64,000 bases of DNA, from the NCBI GenBank assembly GCA_025267735.1, contig CM046303.1, positions 36,469,380 to 36,533,379 of the forward strand, written 5' to 3'. The first letter of the stretch is position 1; every line of letters starts with the position of its first letter. Source of the DNA: Mactra quadrangularis (taxonomy: Eukaryota; Mollusca; Bivalvia; Venerida; Mactridae). Of this stretch, positions 1 through 12,763 are shown piece after piece. Position numbers and translations under genes: made by a program. Below the pieces are notes generated by a model. The model worked only from the letters and a program-made list of their open reading frames with translations, was not told where the DNA came from and searched no databases.

Positions 1-137
1 AGTAGTTGCAAAGATATAAAAATGTTGCACCTAAAAACTTAACCAAGAAGTGTTAGGTCGACACCGACGCCATCGCCAACGCCGACGCACAACTGAGTAG
101 GATAGCCCCACTATTCTCCGAATAGTCGAGCTAATAA
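1..137 (+). repeat. 3' end of a tandem-repeat element, cut by window edge
   Basis: This stretch matches the last part of the element at 20771-21225: agtagttgcaaagat, then ttgcacctaaaaacttaacc, then an inverted pair (actattc ... gaatagtcgagcta) at 110-133. The rest lies left of the window. It is noncoding mobile DNA. Confidence 0.75.
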
Positions 138-192
138 CAAATGTCAGGATGTTTCTAAACATAACTAAGTTTTACTCTATGACCAGGAATAG

Positions 193-1350
193 TATTATGA
201 TCCATATTTTTTCTAGTTAAATTGACTGTATACTTAGAAATTATAAAGTCATACTATATTTTACATCAAATTAATCAGCTTTGTGAGGAGGATTAAGATT
301 TTATAATAATTAACTTAAAAATTGTAGTTAAAATCAATATTTGTGAATTTATTAAGTTTTCACATAATTTAGTGAATAGTTTATTAATCTTCTTTTCTTG
401 AACATCTTTTATTACTCTTTCATTGATAATTATCAAGCAGACCATCAGATGTCAAGCGGACCATCTGATGAGACAGGATGATAATTGAGATCTGTCAAGC
501 CTGTTTTAAACTTATAAGTATAACTTCTTATTCTTTCTTAAAGATAACCATACAGCAATAAACCATCTGTTATGGCAATGTGCAAATTTATTGATCTTAA
601 TCAAATATTTTTATGTAAGTCTAGAATTTACCATTTTCATTGGTTGGAACCCCAAAATGTACATGTATTATCAACCAATGAATCAATCTGAAATATCGAA
701 GACCCTATAAAAGACCTTGTTGCAGAAATCCAAGCATCATTCATGCTAATGTTATTTAAATAAAACAAGGATTTCAACTTAAATACTTTGTCTTCGATAC
801 TTTCAGGTATGTATAATTTTAAATCAACTTTATTGTTTTTTTTTAGTTATTTTACATATTTTTCTTACCGCTAAGTTAAATTCTAGATACTTACTCTTAA
901 TTTTGTAAAGACTTACAAGTTGTTGTTGTTGTTATTAAAGTTCTTTCTTGATAATTGATTTTAATGTAAATTGTAGGGTTTTGTTTTAATAATCTTCATA
1001 AATGTAGACTAAGTTGTTGTAATTTCATTTCTATTTTAAATCAAGTAATTTCGTACCTCTCACAGGTCAAAGCGAGTTTCCCCACCAATTTTTGTAATAT
1101 TGTTACTTGTATGTTAACGTTAATTGCAACTCTTGTTTATATTTTATGTTGTATTATGTAAGAACATTCATGCAAATGTTATTTTAATAAAACAAGGATT
1201 TCGACTTAAATACTTTGTCTTCGATACTTTCAGACCATTCGGTTGGTTTTCCACGACACTCTGCCTATTTCAGTGCAGGTCTAGGGTTCGAATCATTCAA
1301 ACCACTATCGACCAGAGCCCGTGAATCACAAGCTGACGAGCCGCATAAAA
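193..1350 (+). repeat. LTR-like dispersed repeat, left copy
   Basis: The segment is matched in inverted orientation by 60655-61478, with many substitutions and small indels. It has a promoter-like TATAAAA at 705-711 (context ccctataaaagacc) and AATAAA signals at 759-764 and 1186-1191. The order TATA box, short leader, poly(A) signal is what an LTR would show (U3-R-U5). The duplicated piece ending tactttgtcttcgatacttt may be the end of U5. No adjacent gag or pol, primer-binding site or clear target duplication was seen, so this could be a solo LTR or another transcribed repeat. Confidence 0.6.
733..1063 (+). repeat. Extra block in left LTR-like copy, with intron-like ends
   Basis: This block is absent from the right copy, where aatccaagc joins aaagtgag directly. 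It contains a ~70-bp partial duplicate (734-805) of 1165-1232 followed by 806-1063, which starts gtatgt and ends ctctcacag with AT-rich, T-rich sequence between. The ends look like a GT-AG intron on the plus strand. Either this copy gained the block by duplication and insertion, or the right copy lost it. Confidence 0.5.
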
Positions 1351-1580
1351 ACTGCAAACAAGAACTCAAAACATTAGAATCAGGCCACAATAAATATGTA
1401 CAATAAACATTACTAAGACTTGAATATGTATATACAGTTTTGTACATGTAAAGTTCATACTATTAAATGGCGTGTTTGCATTTTGTAAGCATGTTCCATA
1501 TCACTGATTTAGGGGGGTATGTCATCATGTTAAGTTAACTCATTTTAACCATGTGGACAAACAGATGAGTTACTTAATAA

Positions 1581-1959
1581 TAGGACTGTCATTGATAGAA
1601 AATATTGTATCAATGTATTAAAAGGCAAGTATCGGTGATATATCGGTATATTGAGTCAGACAAGGAGTATAATAGAAGACACTAGAACTCCAGTATAATA
1701 TATCTACTTTGTGATGCCCTCATGATGTTATTCATGATGTAAAAAGTTGTTTCAGACATAAAACAAGCTAAAACAAACTGTATTTTTTGTTTTTAATGAT
1801 TAATAAAAACTGTGAAAACTCAGAAATGTGAAAAAGTCCTATAGTATATAGGTTTATTAAATGCTAGATTGTAGAGATATTCCATATTGTGAATCGATAT
1901 CGGATCATCTGTCAAGAATCAATGATACATCAATATCGTGATTTCTGATGACGGCCCTA
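1581..1959 (+). mobile_element. hAT-like MITE, copy 1 (TIR taggRctgtcattg)
   Basis: The ends are taggactgtcattg and the inverted ...tgacggcccta. The flanking octamers cttaataa and cctaatat agree at 6 of 8 bases, as expected for an aged 8-bp duplication. It is related to 15008-15345 (inverted) and 53989-54417. There is no coding capacity. Confidence 0.7.
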
Positions 1960-4372
1960 CCTAATATCAACACTAATTTATTTAAAAAATACAAAAATAG
2001 CTAATGAAATAAACAATTCAAATCTTTGTACTTTTAAAATAAAGTAGTCTTGTCGATAGATAATTTGTCAGTGTACCAAAATGGTTTAACTGTGCAAGCT
2101 TAACATCACATCCCAACAAATATGGGTGTAATAAAACAAGCTTCCAAAACACAAACATACTAGTTTAAGATGCAAACTACACCAAAGTCAGGACACAATT
2201 GACCTTACGCCAGAATTTGATTGACAGCTCCTATTAGCCAATCAGCGTCGGGCATTTGATACACTGATGCTTATCTAAGATAAGGGACTTATCAGCCACT
2301 ATTTTGTCCAACATCTGGTCTTGTCGGACATCGAATTTCTTATGTGTTAGCGTGTTTACCCCCAAAATGTACCACAAAGATTTATGGACCCACCCCTTAA
2401 CTTTTTTTTTCTCAGCATATTTATTACCTGAACACAATTTTAAGGATTATATAATGTTGTTTTCGTGTTTATCCAACCTTTTTCTGATTTATTAAGGATT
2501 TCTACAAACGTTCAAAGTAAGATGCATTCTTTGATCATTTTTGCGCATATATATTTTTTATTGGAGCAAATGAACCTACCTTTATTTTTAATATTTCTAA
2601 ACGGATATTATAAAACAAGGAATCATTTGAAAGTTGTCACAATGCCATTTTCAGACACGTTTGTCTAAAGGAAATATGATAGCTAGTAAATGATATGCAT
2701 GGATTTGAACACAACTCCGTCTAGATGCCCCCCCCCCCAAATACCCACCCCTTAACTTTTTTATTTCTTGACATATTTTAATCAATTCTACATCATTTGA
2801 TAGCTAAGGTAATGTATTATTTTGCATGTTTTACTTTTTAAAATCTGTACATCCAAACGACTATTACCAGCGTTCAAATTCATGTGTATTCTTTCAACTT
2901 GCTCATTCTGTCACACCTTCTATAAATTAGGATTCTTTGGTCGACTACCTATTCTTTAGCCGGCAGCTCGACCCGGTGCAACTTAGTAATATGTAAGTCA
3001 ATGAGTTGATTTGATGTCAGTGAGTCTCGATTCTCTAGATTTGTTGTTGTTGTTGTGGCGCTATATATAGCGTAATTAATCTCGATGACTCGCAGCTTCC
3101 AGTAAATGTATATAAATAAAAGTTAATCGATCACAAAGATCTTGTAGTAAAGTATATAATAATTTATTCCGTTGTAATGTATAATAATCACTAAGTCCAA
3201 CAATTAATAACAATGTCACAAAAGACTAATTTTCACAGAGTTATTTAACAATAAGTTCTACAAAAGTTGACAACAAATGTCTATTCCTAGTTTTATACAC
3301 AAAGTATATTCTAAGACGTACACAAAGTTATATTCTATACTTAAATTTAAAATACTTTATTAATTCTTTTGGTAAATAATATTTCTTAGTATTTATAAGA
3401 AAAGTATGTAAAGGGGTGGGGCAATTATAATTGACCAATGAAAAAAGTTGTAAGGGCTTGAAGCCAATAAAAATAAGAAGTCAAAAATATAAGCAATACT
3501 TAAGTAATAACTGCCAGCTTTGAGAAATATTAAGATTCAAACATATGAACTGCATAATAAAACATAATAAAGAGTAGAGCAACTTAATCTGGGAAGCCAA
3601 CAGATGTCAGTCAGGAAATTATCAAACATTTACAAAGAAAGCTTGATTGACATAATCATTAATAATGGTATTGTTTAGAAAGGTGTAAAAAATAAATATT
3701 TTATAAACATAAGTGACTTTGGCTTCTAACATATGTTACAAACAATGGCTTGGGGATAAACATTTTGATATTTAAAAATCTAAACTTAATTTCACTTAAA
3801 ATAATAATAGAAAATAATATTAAATACATGTCAATGAGTATACTTCAGTCTACTCTGTGATAATTCTTTGCGCATATATTTTTTGTTGGAGCAAATCGAC
3901 CCACCTTTAATTTGAATATTTATGAATGAATATTCATAAATGATGTATCATTTGATAGTTGAGACTATGCCATTTTCAAAAATATTAAGTTGATCGAAAT
4001 CGGATGGCAAGTAAGTTATAAGCATGCATTTGAACCTGTTATTTTCAAAACATAGATAATGTCTAGAGACATAGATAATTCCCTGATAATGTTGGACAAT
4101 TTATCACGTGAATCGGTGGGCAGAGCATAGGTATTTTGGCATAAGGTCAATTGGATTCTTTATGTGCAAACTAACTCACCACTATTATAAAATAATAATA
4201 CCCATTTATTATATGCTTCCCAGTGGAATACTGGGATTTATCTGTGAAATAAAAATTGATATTCTACTGTTTTGAAACAAAGAAAATAAAATTTGCTATT
4301 TTTCATTATTCTGATGGCATATTATACTTAAACTTAAAAAAGCCAGTTTGAATCATATAATAAACAGGAATT
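1960..4372. repeat. AT-rich stretch with two local repeat pairs
   Basis: No coding exon is recognised. 2385-2470 and 2742-2830 share acccaccccttaactttttt. 2535-2715 and 3866-4040 are direct, diverged copies (tttgcgcatatat, ttggagcaaat, atgccattttca). A run of 12 C bases lies near 2730. These look like remnants of one decayed repeat family. Confidence 0.5.
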
Positions 4373-4500
4373 TGTTTATTTCAGTGTCACTCATGAGCTA
4401 ATGATATTATATTTTCACTTGTGGCTACACCACTCGTGAAAATATTGCATCCTTAGCTCACTCGTGAAATAAAAATCAATCTTACACCGAAATAAACAAT
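4373..4500. repeat. Foldback repeat
   Basis: The arms pair gtttatttcagtgt with acaccgaaataaac at the outside. Further in, gagctaatgatattat...ttttcac pairs with gtgaaaatattgcat...agctc. The total length is about 130 bp. It is probably a short noncoding MITE-like hairpin. Confidence 0.6.
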
Positions 4501-6154
4501 TATTCTCTATTACATTTTTTGTGTAATTTTCCTCTTTTCTTATCTACACCAAAAGTGTGAATGTCAAATAAGATACCCCAATGTAACAAAGAGACAAACA
4601 AACATTGTGTTACTATAGGAGGGATTTACAACTCTCAAATATTCTAAAATAGATTCACTAATAAAACTGACCCTGGTTACTGTTGCAGGTGTTTAAATGG
4701 AATTGAGTCACTAGTCTACAAACATTTTTAATTAAAGAATCAATCAAGCTCCTTTGCTGAAGCAGGGACTCTATATAACAGAGATTTGTAACAAAGTGCT
4801 TTTTTGAATTTTCTCGGACGTCACTGTCTATAACTGGCTGAAGCAGGCTGTACAAACTATTCCAGAATCAAAAAACTTATGTTTTTATGTTTTTGTACAT
4901 GTCTTCCATGCAACTTGTGAATGTTTCTGAAGTTTTTGACAAAAAAGTGTTGCAAGTATGACAGAAAATATGACTTTAGGTGATGTAAAATGGGGCTAAA
5001 AATGGCAGATCGGCGGGAAAATGCATTATTTTGTGAAACAGTCTGTGAGCGTAATTTACCTCAAATCATCTAGAAACACATTTTTCATAACATTTATGTC
5101 AATTTGAATGGTACTGGTACAAAATTTCATGAGAATATCTTTATTTAAACTTGTTATACTTGTTTTCTGTATTGGCCGAAATAATAGCGACAACAGTGAA
5201 ATATGATGAAAATCTATTACATTTACTTATCGTTACAAATCCCTGTTATATAAAATCCCTGGCTGAAAAAAGTTTAACAAGGATACAGTTATTATAAATT
5301 CTGTCAATCAGTATCACAATCATGGATGAAATATTTGCAAAAAAATCCATCCATGGCTATTTACTTAACATTGGGTTTATATACTTTAAGGTCAGTAAAT
5401 TTGGGCAATCCTCTGTTTTGAAAGCATTTTTCAATCCTTAGAATATTTTGTGCAATAAAATAATATGAACTATCCTTGGTAAAACCACACTTTTTGAGTC
5501 TACTATAACCCTGACTTGGATTCTGGAATATCATACATTATTAATTAATATATTAATAATTGTATATGTATGTTAAGTCATAAACATAAATATATGCTTG
5601 GAACATTTCTCACAAGATATAGATAAGCAATGCCATACGAAACACTTCCAACAATTTTCCGTTAAATAGTCTTATTTACTATATTTGCTTCATAGTTAAA
5701 TCAGGTACATGTATACATTATTTTCTGTTCAGTTACTATGTAAATCAAAGCGTAGCAACAGTAAGTTTTTCCGACTACTCAAAAATGAATGCTACGTAGT
5801 ACACACAACAGATAACAGTGACATAGTTGTAAATCTCTCCTATATGTAGTATATGGTACAATGTAAAGTCAATCTCTGACAACAAAATGTTGGTATATAA
5901 TTCAATTACAATGTCAATGATATCTCCATCAATGGAAAATCTAATACATCACTAACTTTGTTAGGCCTCAATAAATCTAATATTTATTTATGGTGTCACA
6001 CTGTAACTTAATTTTACTAATAATTTAGCTGACTATGTTTCGCATAACTTTCAAAAATCCTTATTTGATAAAATTGAATTTATCTAATTAGCAATTCTTT
6101 AGCATATATAACTTAAAAAGTGCGTATATAACTTGAAGACCAACTGAAGTCTGA
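4501..6154. other. No gene seen
   Basis: AT-rich sequence with no splice-supported coding block on either strand and no repeat that I could pair within the window. It could be the 3' part of the receptor locus or intergenic DNA. Confidence 0.5.
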
Positions 6155-6420
6155 CTTACAATTATTATTATTATTACTGGGTTTAATGTCATGTCAACCC
6201 AATCTAGGTTATATTACAGTGTCCAGCACACCTAACCTAGCTTTCCTGGAAACTTGTCTATAACCAGTACTCACATACCCTTCCACAATGCAGGAAACTT
6301 CTCAATATACCTTATTAATGGATGAAAATTGCCATTATTGTCAAATCATGTAAGGACACTAGATTCGAAATCCTGGTGCACTATCAACTGCGCTACCAAC
6401 CTGGGTTGTCTGAATGACTG
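6155..6420 (-). repeat. Degenerate SINE
   Basis: This aligns with the minus-strand SINE at 22600-22890 through gggtttaatgtcatgt, gtccagcac, ctaacctagctttcctgga and attgtcaaat. It ends in a worn version of the tRNA-like head (gctaccaacctgggttg). The B-box region (attcgaaatcctgg) is damaged. It is noncoding. Confidence 0.6.
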
Positions 6421-6542
6421 GTTCATAAACTTACACTATAGTACCGAAGGCCATGTTTAATTTGATGTCATTTTGCATAAGGTTCTCATAATACTCTATA
6501 TATCTTATAATACTGCTAACCTAGCATACCTGACTGGTTGTA

Positions 6543-6787
6543 TTGTTTGTTTTTTCTCAACTGTCAAAACATGAATAATTTCACGGTGAATGAGTTCATT
6601 AAAATCATAGCTGTAATACATCTATGAGTTTCAGAAAGTGTGTATTATGATCGAGTAAAGCTGTTTATGCCGTATGATATGTTTTAGTCAAGATATTTTT
6701 AATAACAATCAGGCCGCCAGTACAAAAACAATGCAATCAGTCACCGTGTAATTATTCAAGCTTTGACAGTTGAAAAAAAATGGACAA
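6543..6787 (-). mobile_element. Tc/mariner-like MITE, copy 1
   Basis: The TIRs carry tctcaactgtcaaaacat and the inverted gctttgacagttgaaaaa, flanked by TA on both sides (6541-6542, 6788-6789). It lies in the opposite orientation to the copy at 54468-54712, whose interior it matches (ggccgccagtacaaaaac). There is no ORF, so it is a deletion derivative. Confidence 0.8.
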
Positions 6788-8100
6788 TATCTTCTTAAGA
6801 CAATTGAAGTTATGATTATTCAAAATATACCATGCAAGGCCAATCAAGGTTCCAACATAACATTAATTCATGTTTTGCCTTATTTGATAGATCATCTTTT
6901 CTAGGATTGATTTAAGTGGAATAGTTCACATATAAAATGTATATTAACATTTGTATAAATACTGATTCCTTCAATTGATTTTATATGGATATGATAAACA
7001 CTATGAGAGGCACAAGGTATAGAATTTCTATATTATATTATTATTTTGCATTTATATTGTATCTTCAACAATCATTGTATGTATACACCACATAGGGTGA
7101 TGTACAAAAACATTCATATGTCATACCATTTATAATGATATAATTAAATACTTTAGAGATACAATGCTGTATTCAAGCCTTTGTGCCAAAGATTGTGAAA
7201 AAATGGTTTTTCAAGACTTAGATACAAAAAAAAATTCTGACAAGGAACTGCTTAGAGAATACTTCTTAAACTTAAAAATTATTTCCACTCATGCAACAAC
7301 TAAACTTAAATCTATTCAGAAACTTGGCAAATGATTAATTTCTTTCAATATTTTACATGAACAACCTCAATATTGGCCTTCAGTTACAAATGTTTAGCTG
7401 TGTCACCTGAGAGAAACAATTTGTTTGCTCAGTTCATGAGCATGCATTATAAGTCACAAAGATACTTGTTGTTATTGAAGTTATTGTTAAAGTAAATTAA
7501 ATGTTAATCAAATGATTCCAATGAAACAAGATAATTAATAATCAATTGCTCCACTATCTTTTGGCAAATAGACATAGTGGCATCTTTCCATCTTTATATT
7601 TTTATTGTAGCATTGTATAATAACAGATGATAATCTTTGATAGAGTCACCAGTGTACAGTCTATGAAAGACTATACAAGATGAAATACAGTAATTATTTC
7701 AAAGTTTTATAATAAAACTAATTAATGCATGTAAACATTAACCTTGTACTATTTTATGATGGTCAAATGACCGTTTAGAACAGGCATTATATTTGTATAT
7801 AGCCTCCAGGCATTTCATGTTATAATACTACATGTATATAAATACATGTAGCTGTTTATAGGCTTTAGCTTACATAATATACATATACATTTCATCCCTA
7901 ATTATGACTCTTAATTAAGGTCATTTTGACTATAAATTACCAACTTATTACATGGATAATGGCCAGTAAATACTTAACTACTGAATAGATTTTGTAAACA
8001 AACACCAAAAACCTTAACATTCTATATATTGAAAAAAAAAACCAAACAATATACCCCCAGCTGACAACCAATTTACAACTGGTCTTTAAAAGGGCAAACA
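6788..8100. other. No gene seen
   Basis: AT-rich sequence. I looked on the minus strand for a cytoplasmic exon of the receptor (it should start in phase 2 after a polypyrimidine-AG) and found no convincing one. Confidence 0.45.
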
Positions 8101-8436
8101 AAACAAGAGCAGTTTATGGACAGCGCTTTGACTATCCAGGATGCTCATGTAAACAAAATCAATCATAGATATAAAATCCATTTGAGATATGTCAAATTTA
8201 AAGTGGACAATTTAATTAGTTATTCTAAGTTGGAAGTTTGCATTACAAAACTTCCAATTTAGAATCAAGTCAAAATTCATGATAGCATATATGTTCATAT
8301 GTTAACCCCTTAAACAAAATTAAATATGCTTGAAGTTTCAAGGGAATCCCTCCGGTGATTTCAAAAGTACTAAAGATATAATTATTTTTAATAAATGCGT
8401 CTATAAACTTAAAACTTAACTAAGAAGTGTTTTACA
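8101..8436 (+). repeat. Decayed tandem-repeat element
   Basis: It starts acaagagcagtttatggacagcgctttgacta and contains gtttcaagggaatccct and acttaactaagaagtgtt, which match the element at 20771-21225. The 3' end with the cgagcta signature is missing. It is noncoding and lies just downstream of the receptor TM exon. Confidence 0.6.
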
Positions 8437-8553
8437 GATGATTTTAAAATCATGTAGCAAGTAGCTTATAGGGCAGCTCTTGGTAACCATTCCTATTTTA
8501 ACTTTGTAAAGAACAAAGTTAATTTTTAAGAAGAAAGAAAATGGCATACAAAC

Positions 8554-8677
8554 CTTGTTCTACGATAATATATACATAATATAACAAGACCAATGATACA
8601 CAGTAACAATGCTGCAGATACTCCTGTTATAATACCAATAACAACATCTGTACTTAAACCATTATCATCTTTACTGT
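8554..8677 (-). CDS. Receptor exon: transmembrane segment
   Basis: Minus-strand exon bounded by an acceptor (tatatttTCAG) and a donor (AACAAG|GTTTGT). Read in the phase set by the upstream exon, it encodes a short acidic juxtamembrane stretch (SKDDNGLSTD), then a ~25-residue hydrophobic helix (VVIGIITGVSAALLL followed by CIIGLVILC) and the stop-transfer residues YYRRT. It enters in phase 1 and leaves in phase 2. This fits the furin-like exon at 22272-22430, which also ends in phase 1, so the product is read as a type I membrane protein with a cytoplasmic tail encoded further left. I found no convincing tail exon between 1 and 8550. The protein family cannot be fixed without the tail. Confidence 0.8.
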
Positions 8678-8919
8678 CTGAAAATATATATACAAACAGA
8701 TCTCTTTATTACCTTACATAGTAATGAATAATCTTAAGTAGAACAACATGGAACTGTACCCACTATTGTTGTTAGAAACTATAAAAAATGTACATGCACT
8801 TTGATTGATTAATATCAAATGTGGCCAGCATTACCAGTATCCTAATTATCAGACAATAGCTAGAGGCACCAACGGCACTTTTCACAAAAATCTTACAATA
8901 AAAATCTTGTAAGCCAAAA

Positions 8920-9095
8920 GCAAGAAACATTAATAATTCAATCATCTTTTGGCCAATCAATTCCAAACATTATTGAATTATGTAGAATATTGTATAAATT
9001 TTGAATATCATGTCATAGTTATGTTTATTATCCTTCTAACTTAGAAATGCAAATTTATGAAAATGACTTACAATAATTTTTTTTCGAGAAGGTGC
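8920..9095 (+). repeat. Dispersed repeat, copy 1
   Basis: This is a direct copy of 54716-54915 (aaagcaagaaaca, tttggccaatcaattcca, tattgaattatgta, ttattatccttct). It has no coding content, and its family is unknown. Confidence 0.65.
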
Positions 9096-9184
9096 ACAGG
9101 GCAGCATATTTTCAAAAATCTTACAATAATACTACAACACAGAATAGAAGGAGTTAAAACTAAAAAGGTCATACAATTGTAGTT

Positions 9185-10880
9185 ACAAGAGCTCCGCTGG
9201 ACGAGGAATTATATGCCCCAAGTATCGGTGACCTTGACCTATGACCCTGGGAACTCCAAACAAATGGGTCACATCCTTGACTGGAGGGCTATCCAAAGCA
9301 AAAATTTCATGAACCTAGGTACAGCCATTGGCAAGTTATCACCGGCATAAAGTTTCCAACATGAACTTCCAATGACCTTGACCTTTGACACCAGGGTCTC
9401 AGAACCAATAGGGCACATCCCTGATCCAAGAGCTATCCACACATAAAATTTGGTGAACCTGGGTGAAGCTGTTGTTGAGTTAACAACCAAAAACAGTTTC
9501 CTATTTTGTGTCCCAGTGACCCCTGGGCCACAGATTCAGTAAAGCACATATTTGACACATGGGCTATACACATTTAAAGTTTGGTAAACCTAAGTAAATT
9601 AGTTGTTGAGTTATCGTCCAGACAATGTTTTTCCATATAAAGTCTAAGCCACAATGATCTTTGACCCCGGAACCTCAGAACCCAAAAGGCACACTCTTAA
9701 CACAAAGGCTATCCACACATAAGATTTGATGAACCTAAGTGAATCTGTTGTCGAGTTATTGTCCTAGAAATTTTTTTCTAATATGAATCCCAGTGACCTT
9801 GACCTGTGACCCCGAGCTCCCAAACCAGAAGGACACTTTACACAAAGGCTATCTACACAAAAATTTGGTCAACCTAAGTAAAGTGGTTGTTGAGATATTG
9901 CCCAGACAAAGTTTTCATATCTTATGTCCCAGTGACCTTGACCTTTGACCCTGGGGTCTCAAAATCATTAGGGCTCACCCTTAATCAAAGGGCTATCCAC
10001 ACATAAAATTTGGCGAACATAGGTACAGTCTTTGTTAAGTTATCATCCAGAAAAGTTTTCATATTTATAGTCCCAGTGACCTTGACAGTTGAGTCTCAAA
10101 ATCAATAGAGCACATCCTTGACCAAAGGGCTATCCACAGATACAATTTGGTGAACCTTGGTACAGTCTTTGTTCAGTTATCGTCCGGACTAAGTTTAAAG
10201 TCCCAGTGACCTTGGGGTCTCAATATCAATAGGGCACATCCTTGACCAAAGGGCTATCTACAAAAAAAATTTGGTGAACCTAGGTACAGTCTTTCTTGAG
10301 TTATTGTATTGACTAGATTTTCATATTTAAAGATATTAAGCGGACACTGTTTTTGCATTAAATGCTACTGTGACCTAGACCTTTGACCTTGTGCTCTCAA
10401 AATTCATAAGGGTCATCTAATGAGTACGACCAATCTTCCCACCAAGTATCATGACTGTCACTCAGAAACTTTTCAAGATATTGAGCGGACATGGTTTTTG
10501 CATTAAATGCTCCTGTGACCTTGACCTTTGACCTAGTGACCTAAAATGTATAGGGTCATCTAGCCAGTATGGCCAATTTTCCTACCAAGTACCATGACTG
10601 TCACTCAGAAACTTTTCAAGATATTGAGCGGACATGGTTTTTGCATTAAATGCTACTGTGACCTTGACCTTTGACCTAGTGACCTGAAAATGTAAAGGGG
10701 TCATCTACTGAGTATGACCAATCTTCCTACCAAGTACCATGACTGTCACTCAGAAACTTTTCAAGATATTGAGCGGACATGATGAGGCTAACAGATGGAC
10801 AGATGGACGGACGGACGAATGGAGGCCATACCATAATATGTCCGAAGTTTCACTTCGAGTTTATAAAACGGGGCCCAAGC
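9185..10880 (+). repeat. Pearl-type tandem array 1 (~146-bp then ~144-bp units)
   Basis: It starts acaagagctccgctgg. The first part has about eight units with the core tgaccttgacctttgacc, ggctatccacacataaaat and tggtgaaccta. From about 10330 it changes to a second unit type (gatattgagcggacatgg, atgactgtcactcagaaac) with starts near 10338, 10483, 10626 and 10770, a spacing of 143-145 bp. It ends in a GGAC-type tetranucleotide tract (10790-10822). Noncoding; it lies in the intron after the furin-like exon. Confidence 0.85.
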
Positions 10881-10959
10881 ATCCTCCAGTAAACATCCCA
10901 GATGTCCAGTACTATCCTAAAGGGAACACTTGATATGGGCACCCGTCTTCTTTGTTTGT

Positions 10960-11170
10960 TTGTTCGTTTTTGTTGGGTTTAACGCCATAGCAACACATTG
11001 TAAAGGTCTTATAATAGCGGTCAGTCAACCGACTCACTGTTCCTGGAAAGGCTAAATCACTGGATTTAGCTGTTAACCAACTACTTAGCACATGCTTTTG
11101 TCAATGAAAACTGCCCTACATAATTAAGAATCATTGGTAGGAGGGAGAACCGGTCTCCTTTAGCAAATAA
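10960..11170 (-). repeat. SINE tail fragment
   Basis: tgttgggtttaacgccat at 10969 is the reverse of the ...cattaaacccaac tail of the SINE at 12227-12488. The following acacattgta and tcaatgaaaactgccct match the body of other SINE copies here. No tRNA-like head remains. Confidence 0.55.
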
Positions 11171-12226
11171 TTAGTCTAATACAGATAGGTACATCACAAG
11201 TTTTGAGCAGCTAACAAATTTGTGAAACAGAATTTCACCAAACTTGCAGATACCCATTTGAAACTTTCTAAAGTGAAGCATAGCAGGTTAATGTCTACCA
11301 CTGAATCACTTCTAAATCAAATGACCTGGGTAAGATAACCGGCCTAAGAATATCATTTTTTAAATTTATTTCTATAACCAAAAAAGTACATATAACAAAA
11401 TAACAAAAAGTGTCTTGTATCATATATTAGGTGTAAAGGAAAGAGAATGCAGAGTATTTAAGACTATTAATTACAACTAAGTTGTATTATTCATTCTCAT
11501 GGATAATAAATAAAAATGACATAAACTTACTTGATTAATTGTCTAAAATAGTTTTAAGACAAAAATATTACAAAAAGGTCAAACAAACAAAAAACACTCA
11601 AAGTACACAGCAGACTTACTAACTAACAGAAAAAACACCACTCTCAACAAACAGGTCATTGCAGACCATAAACCAGAACAGTATGTAAGTGAGACACACA
11701 TAAAAGTAAATTCAAGAGATATAAAGTCAGATAATGTATATACATGTATGTTTTGAGACTAAAACTTATTTCCCATTTAGCACAATCAATTTCCTTACAA
11801 GACCAAAAATATCCAGACAGAAAATTAAAGGACACAATAATTCTTTTAGATTATCATCCCTTCCAGATATATACTCAAGGAAAATTTATCTTCATCACAT
11901 GGAAAGTTATCATGGAAACATCAGTTGGATCACTATCAAATGCAATATGATTATATTCATAAAAAAGTCTACATCTAACTAATAACACAAGCATGTTGAT
12001 ACTTTCTTAAAACAATGTCAAATTGAACAAGCATTTAGATTTAGCAGTTAAAACATTGTCTAGTGACCTTTAATAAATCATCTAATCTAGCATAAACAAT
12101 AGTATAGTACAACAGGTTCACTAGCATGGTTATCATAAGGTAATGTCATCATAAGTAAAAGACAAATAGGACCACTTGAATCTAGATTACCACTGTATTA
12201 TAATTATCTGAATTTACAGTTTTATA
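11171..12226. other. No gene seen
   Basis: AT-rich intronic sequence of the receptor gene. The open frames around 11734-11982 on the plus strand have no coding signature or splice support. Confidence 0.5.
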
Positions 12227-12488
12227 GCTGCCCAGCTAGCTCAGTTGGTAGCAAGAAAGTCTGATTGAAGGGCCATTGGTTCAGTTACTGGGCAGGGCAT
12301 AATTTCACCTGCTGATCAAGGGGTCATAGGTTCGATTCCCACATGAGGCATACTTTTGTGAAGCTTGGTCATGAAATTTTTCTAAGACCATTCTCCCTTC
12401 AACCACAAATTCTAACTTATGTGTGAAGTTGTCAGCCACTGGTACAATAAACAATGTGTTGCTACGGCATTAAACCCAACAAAAAAAG
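12227..12488 (+). repeat. tRNA-derived SINE
   Basis: The head has an A-box-like tagctcagttggtagc and a B-box-like ggttcgattccc about 75 bases later, the internal Pol III promoter layout of tRNA-derived SINEs. The spacing is wider than in a true tRNA and no cloverleaf can be drawn. The 3' end is cggcattaaacccaac followed by an A-run, a tail also seen at 10969 in reverse. Confidence 0.8.
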
Positions 12489-12763
12489 TTTATAATTTTC
12501 CCATACTAAGCCGAAGGATAAATGACATTGTATAGCTCAAGGAAACAATGAATTAAGATTATGAATGGTTATATCAGTGCATCTTGACAGTAGCATTTAT
12601 AGTTTGGTGTGTGTAAAATAAAGGGTGTACAGAAAGTGTGGGTTGTTGTAGCTTAGCCCATTAAAACATTTTATTTAAACCATCAGTGTATGGCATTGAT
12701 TAGTTTTTAGTTTATTAAAATTTTCAATGGGTCAGCCCAAAATTAGTCTGACTATATGTAACA
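12489..12763. other. No gene seen
   Basis: Intronic sequence of the receptor gene without a recognised feature. Confidence 0.45.

Noticed and set aside
1280..1300. B-box word (agggttcgaatc) as a sign of a tRNA or SINE
   Set aside because: It lies in the LTR-like repeat and has no matching A box.
9185..10880. CRISPR-like array
   Set aside because: Whole units repeat without unique spacers, and the genome is eukaryotic.
12227..12340. Plus-strand tRNA gene
   Set aside because: The boxes are too far apart and a SINE tail follows; no cloverleaf.
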